Source of the DNA: Uranotaenia lowii
Taxonomy: Eukaryota > Arthropoda > Insecta > Diptera > Culicidae
Length of the DNA stretch: 64,000 nucleotides
Reading direction: 5' to 3'
NCBI RefSeq assembly: GCF_029784155.1
Contig: NC_073693.1
Coordinates: 155,682,848 to 155,746,847 of the forward strand
A program made the translations under genes and the position numbers. The notes beneath the pieces were generated by a model that worked only from the letters and a program-made list of their open reading frames with translations, was not told the origin of the DNA and did not search any database. This document shows, piece after piece, positions 59,549-64,000 of the stretch. Each line of letters begins with the position of its first letter. Within the stretch, counting starts at the first letter, position 1.

Positions 59549-62215
59549 AGTCAGGCGGAACCAAGATCTCAAGTTGTTAGAGGAGAGGTCATTGGTCTCT
59601 TGCAGTGGTCTCGAACAGAGGCGTTGCGCACAATTTTCGTGGGAACCAAGCTAGTCTCGAGTTGCGAGTAAAGGCCGGATCTCAAGCCGTTAGAGGAGAG
59701 GTCCTTAGTCTTGAATCGTAACAAGAGGCAGAGTATATATGCTGGAGTTTGACTCGAACTGGAGTTTGCCGATGAGCGCTTAAGCGCGGGCTTGGTCTCC
59801 CATCTCGGGTATAGCCTTCGTTGCAGGTCCGGATGGGAATTATGGCCAGAGGCCCCAGGTGGACTTCATGGCGTAGGGGTACTTATACTGTATTTGTTTT
59901 CTCCACTCGTGGAGTGTTCCACCGTATCCGATAAAAACAAACACAAATCGTCGCCAGTGTATTGCTATCTCACTCACTCACACGCTCTCTCGCAACACTG
60001 GCAAAATTATCGGTGGGCCACCGTCCGTAAGCAGAACTCCGACAGGTCAAAACCAGTGCAACACCGTCCGAATAAACAAACAGTTTGACAGCACCTAGTG
60101 GTGCACCAGTGCAACACTAGTGCAACACTCGGCATAAACAAATACGGTATTAGTATCATAAGTCGTCCAATTGCACCCATGCAAGTCATTGCGAGGAGAT
60201 GTCGGTTCTCAAGTCGTCAGAGGAGAGTTCAGGCGTCAAGTCGTAAGGATGAGAGGTTTTGCTGAAAGTGGTCTCGTTAATGAGTATTGCCTTGGAGCGC
60301 ATTAGCGCAAATAGACCTCGCACTATTGAAGCATAGTGTACTAAACATTTCGAGGTGGGAACCAGGTCTGCGGCCCCAGGTGGAGTTTGGGGAGTAGGGG
60401 GTATACACGGAGTATATCATGAGTCTTCCCATTGTACCCATGGACCCAGAGTAGCATACTGGGGGGACTCGGTCGCTCACCGTGCCTTGGAATGCAATCC
60501 GTAAAAAGGATTTACCACCTGGGTGATCAACTTATATAAAAAAAAGACCGACTTGCTCTGGGCTGGTAGTTCCAACTCCTCGTGGTCCAGGGCGGAAACG
60601 TGTCTGCAAATCCGGTGTATTGCAGATGTACGGTCAAGAGCACTATCACTAAACCCACTGGAGGCCGTCGACGGGTCTGTCAAACCCGCGCGGAAGAAGT
60701 GGTGCACCCTGGTACTTAGATACCATTACTCGGGTGTGAGGGTGAGGGTCAAACACGCGTTTCGGGGGGTCATGGCTCTGAAATGCGGACGTGACCGGAA
60801 GGAGAGCGATCGCCAACTCGTTTTGCGTTTCGGTGGGTATAGACCCGACGAGTAGATGCGAAAAGTGGTGGCCACAGGAGGGCCGATCACTTAGGGACGT
60901 GTTTTACACGTCAGCGTTAGAGAGGCACAGTATGCCGGAGGTGTCAGTGTTCGACACGCGTTTCAGGAAGTGTGGCGCCTGAACCGCGAGTGTGACCTGA
61001 TGAAGGCGGTCTACAGCTCGATCTGCGCTTCGGGGAGTAAAGCACCCGACTTGAAGATTGAGTAGTTGCGCTGAGTGGTGACTTAAGTCAACACTACTTG
61101 TGAGTTCGGAGGAGTCTGAGTCCTACACGTGTGTTCGAACAGAGAAAGTGTCGACAACTCGCTTTGTGTTTCTGGACTTCCTGGTCTAGATCAACAAAGT
61201 AAGTAGTTGCGGTACATGGGGACCTCATTCACACGATGAGATGTCGGGTCCTAACTCGTCAGAGGAGGGATTGCGCATCGAGTTGTGTTAGAATGAGGTA
61301 TTGCTGACAGAGGATTCGGAAACGAGTATTGCCTTGGAGCGTACTAGCGCGAATTGACCTCCCACTATTGAAGCAAAGTGTGTCAAACAGTTCGAGGTTG
61401 GAACAAAGGTCAGTGGCCCCAGGTGGACTTTATGGCATAGGGGGTACAGTGTTCCTTAACATTGTATCATGAGTCGTTCAATTGCACCCATGGACCCAGA
61501 GTAGCAAACTGGGGGGAAGCGGTGGCTCGCCGTGCCTTGGAATGCAATCCGTAAAATGGATTTACCACCTGGGTTAACAACTAATAAAAAACGAAAAAAA
61601 AGGCCGACTTGCTCTGCGAAGTAGTTTCGCCTCCACGTGGTAAAGAGTGGAAACGTCTTTACAGACTTGTCACCTGTAGGTGTACGGCCAACAGAACTAC
61701 ATGTCACACTTGGTGCAGCCAGCCCACCGATGAACTGCATGCCGAGTGTGTCACAAACTTGATGCGACTGGGTACATTGGTACCAGTGCTCTGTCGAAAG
61801 AGGGAGGGGTTGCTACGCGTTTCGGGTAGTCGCGACTCCGATATGCGGGGCGACCAAGTGTGCAAGCGGGTGTTGGTCGAATTCGCGCATGGGGTGGCCT
61901 AGCCCCGATTTGCGGATGTGACCGACTCACGACGGTCAGAGGGCCTTGTGTCGTAACATGTGGCGCCCAGTGGATAGGTCTCAGGATGAGTCTCGAAGAG
62001 TCGAGACGAAGTACAGGTTAGGTGCGTGAATATCTCCAGACCCAAGGAGACGGATTGATAGAGGGTTCTCAAGACACGAGGAGAGGCGGGTCATGACGTC
62101 TCAAATTGTGTCAAGAGGATGAGCGCGAAGGGGTTTCGAGTCACGAGGAGAGGCGTGGGTCGTTGCGCCTCAAATTGTGACAAGAAGCCGAATGTGGGAC
62201 TCGAGTCACGAGTAG
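59549..62215 (+). repeat. Long tandem repeats with ~1.04 kb period
   Basis: Marker phrases recur: GGCCCCAGGTGGA at 59851, 60373 and 61415; TGGACCCAGAGTAGCA and GGAATGCAATCCGTAAAA near 60440-60515 and 61490-61560; GCCGACTTGCTCTG near 60548 and 61602. Units two and three are 1042 bases apart; unit one is shorter and holds a MITE. A smaller duplication of about 70 bases (CACGAGGAGAGGCG ... CTCAAATTGTG) lies at 62069-62207. The tract runs into a gag-like start at about 62200, so it may be a 5' untranslated promoter array of another LINE. Confidence 0.8.
59886..60150. mobile_element. 261 bp TA-flanked MITE inside the tandem repeats
   Basis: The body is 59888-60148, starting CTGTATTTGTTTTCTCC and, inverted, CCGTATTTGTTTATGCC. 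TA is present on both sides. The corresponding place in the other repeat units (near 60400 and 61445) lacks it, so these act as near-empty sites. GTGCAACA words recur within it. Confidence 0.65.
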
Positions 62216-62552
62216 CGGTGAACGGACTGCCGGACACTCGGAACCAGTCGATAAGTCGCTCCGGTCTAATTATTGCTACCGATGACACAAATACAAGCGA
62301 TGGTGAAGCTGGTGCTGTTGCCGGTGGAGAAACAGATGAAGCCGATCAACAGGGTGATGAGTTCAATTTGGTTGAATCGAGGAAACGGGGTTTGAGTGCG
62401 AAGAATGGTAACAAGAAATGAGGGACTGAATCTGAAAACTTGTCAACCGAAACAGAGCACGAGAAAGTAATGACCGTGCCACCGGCACCAAGCATTTTGG
62501 AGAGACAAATTCTACGGTCCCGATCGAAAAAAAGCAAATCAAGCTTAATCTA
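62119..62552 (+). pseudogene. Possible gag-like ORF1 start
   Basis: A 100-codon frame ends with DEFNLVESRKRGLSAKNGNK and is followed after one stop by VPPAPSILERQ in the same frame. Acidic stretches followed by DEF..VESRKR and a PPxP phrase are often seen near the N-terminus of LINE gag proteins. No zinc knuckle or other domain follows. The identification is weak and relies on position after the tandem array. Confidence 0.35.
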
Positions 62553-64000
62553 AGTCAGGCTTACAATGGGAATTGTAGCAGTCGCACCATTGAAACTTCG
62601 ATATAATTCTCCAAACCAACAATGCTATGTTGGTTCAGCCTGAAAGGTATGCAAACAGGTCAACACTGTTTTGATCCCTTGTCTTAATCGAGTAATCGAC
62701 GACCGAAATGTCTGGCTCTCTCACTTTAAGATCGTGTCCAGACAATTATTTGGAAGGGTTGGGATGAAACATACAGGCCCAAAAGACGATCGGAAAACGA
62801 GCGACTTAATTGAATGGCAAATTTCACGAAAGTTTTCTAAAGACCATTCGGGAAATGACGTACTTCCGTCCGAGATCATTTGCCCTAATATGAGGCTGCA
62901 CACCATCGATCACTTCAATCTGGATCGTGATCGCGTGTGGAAGTAGTTTGTTCGCGCCGTTTTCTTTCTTTGAATTTTGAGTAGAGGTAATAGTGATGTG
63001 GAATCAATTTTTTCTGAGGCTAAATATTTTCCTTTTTCGTATAGCAGCAGATAAAGAAACTGCTACGATAGGGCAAAAGTGCGTGAGTGCGTGTCTAAAA
63101 ACTACATAGCAGGTAAAGTCGTGCTTAGGGACAAAACCGTGCTCGTGCTGTGCTAACTTTTCTTGCCTGATTAGGCACACCCTTTTTCGCCAACAGCAGC
63201 AGCCTGCACGAAAATCCACCGCCCCGCAATCATCGTTATAACAACCCGCGATCCGGAATTGAATTTCCGGTTGGTTTGAAGGGACATCTTCACCCTGGAA
63301 TCAACCTGAATCCAGCCCAAATCGACCACGTTTATGCTGGGACATAAAACCGCCCCAGCATCATTCATCGTCGGGAGCAACACCAGCATCCCGAGCATCA
63401 ATCGAGACGATCGACGACCCAACAGCTGTTAGGTAGGAACTGACTGCAGAAGCAGAGCAAGCCGTACCAGCCGAATAAACAGCACACACGGCTTCTGCCG
63501 TAAGTAACCACCAGCACAAAGAATACAGCTTCGGTGAATCCATATATTGATTCCCTTTTGTTCCATCAGCAGCATCGTATGTGTTCGTCCACGGAAAACG
63601 AAACAAAACTCATATCCGACCTATTTATTGCCGGACCGTTTATCCATTGGACGCGTCCAAGATTTTTATAATGTGGATGGCATAAAAGTATGCATACTAA
63701 ATTCCGAACATAATTTATGAACGCCCCACATAAAATCTCAAAGCATAACACTCGAGTGTGGTAAGCGTTACGCTTTCCAAATGAACTTCTGGCCCCTTCC
63801 TTAGCACAGCACGGTTCCAGCTACTGAAAATTAAAATAGAGAATTAGAGAGAGAGAATTAGTTGCACGCACTGGTAGGAGAATAATATAGATAGGAAAAT
63901 GAAATAAAACTATAAACACACACCAATGTACATACCTGATTAGCTAATAATCGTTTGCCCACTAAAGTCAATTAAACGAAAATGAAATAATTAAAACGAT
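62553..64000. other. Low-copy sequence, no gene recognised
   Basis: No element end or known coding motif. Frames such as 62671-62946 have no recognisable domain. The interval has balanced composition compared with the AT-rich flanks and may be host intronic or regulatory DNA. Confidence 0.4.

Overview
The window is strongly AT-rich eukaryotic DNA with no recognisable intact host gene. Almost everything that can be identified is a mobile element or a tandem repeat. The mixture is typical of a large dipteran genome, most probably a mosquito: three different IS630-Tc1-mariner transposases with a DD37E-type layout, an I-clade LINE with RNase H, R1-, CR1-group- and RTE-like LINE pieces, a Penelope-like fragment, several tRNA-derived SINEs, and many small terminal-inverted-repeat (TIR) elements. 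The species assignment is inference; no host gene, rRNA gene or functional tRNA gene was found to anchor it.

Layout. 1-26 kb is AT-rich intergenic or intronic sequence with scattered non-autonomous elements: MITE-like elements with GGTTGCC ends and 8-9 bp target duplications, a 1.98 kb TIR element with CACGGAGAAAAA ends, a 1.48 kb element built of about 143 bp repeats, a TA-flanked 1.05 kb element, and a 1.82 kb near-perfect palindrome at 20956-22775. 26.2-30.4 kb is one complete but decayed I-clade LINE with a perfect 14 bp target duplication. It sits inside an older element (23201-30579) that ends in a long (TA)n tract, and a DD37E transposon has in turn landed in that tract (30867-32187).

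34-43 kb holds two further DD37E transposons on either side of a CR1-group LINE on the minus strand (35471-41330). That LINE was hit by a pogo-like TIR element (which itself carries a SINE), a 9-10 bp-TSD MITE and a second SINE. Removing the pogo-like insert with one TA rejoins the LINE reading frame, so the order of insertion can be read. 43.7-53 kb has another SINE, a Penelope-like fragment, a LINE gag ORF interrupted by a TA-flanked element and by a 2.5 kb foldback, a hAT-like MITE and an RTE-like LINE fragment.

56.2-57.3 kb is a minisatellite. 57.5-62.6 kb is a GC-richer island: an R1-clade LINE 3' part, then two kinds of long tandem repeat (480 bp and about 1.04 kb periods), then what looks like the start of a gag-like ORF. 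The intervals 10.5-12.5, 19.3-20.7, 32.8-34.2, 44.3-46.0, 53.3-55.4 and 62.6-64.0 kb are more complex low-copy sequence and are the best candidates for host regulatory or intronic DNA, but nothing in them can be named.

Functionally, the window is best read as a stratified insertion record. Every transposase and reverse transcriptase seen carries stops, frameshifts, deletions or a lost catalytic residue, so none is expected to be active.
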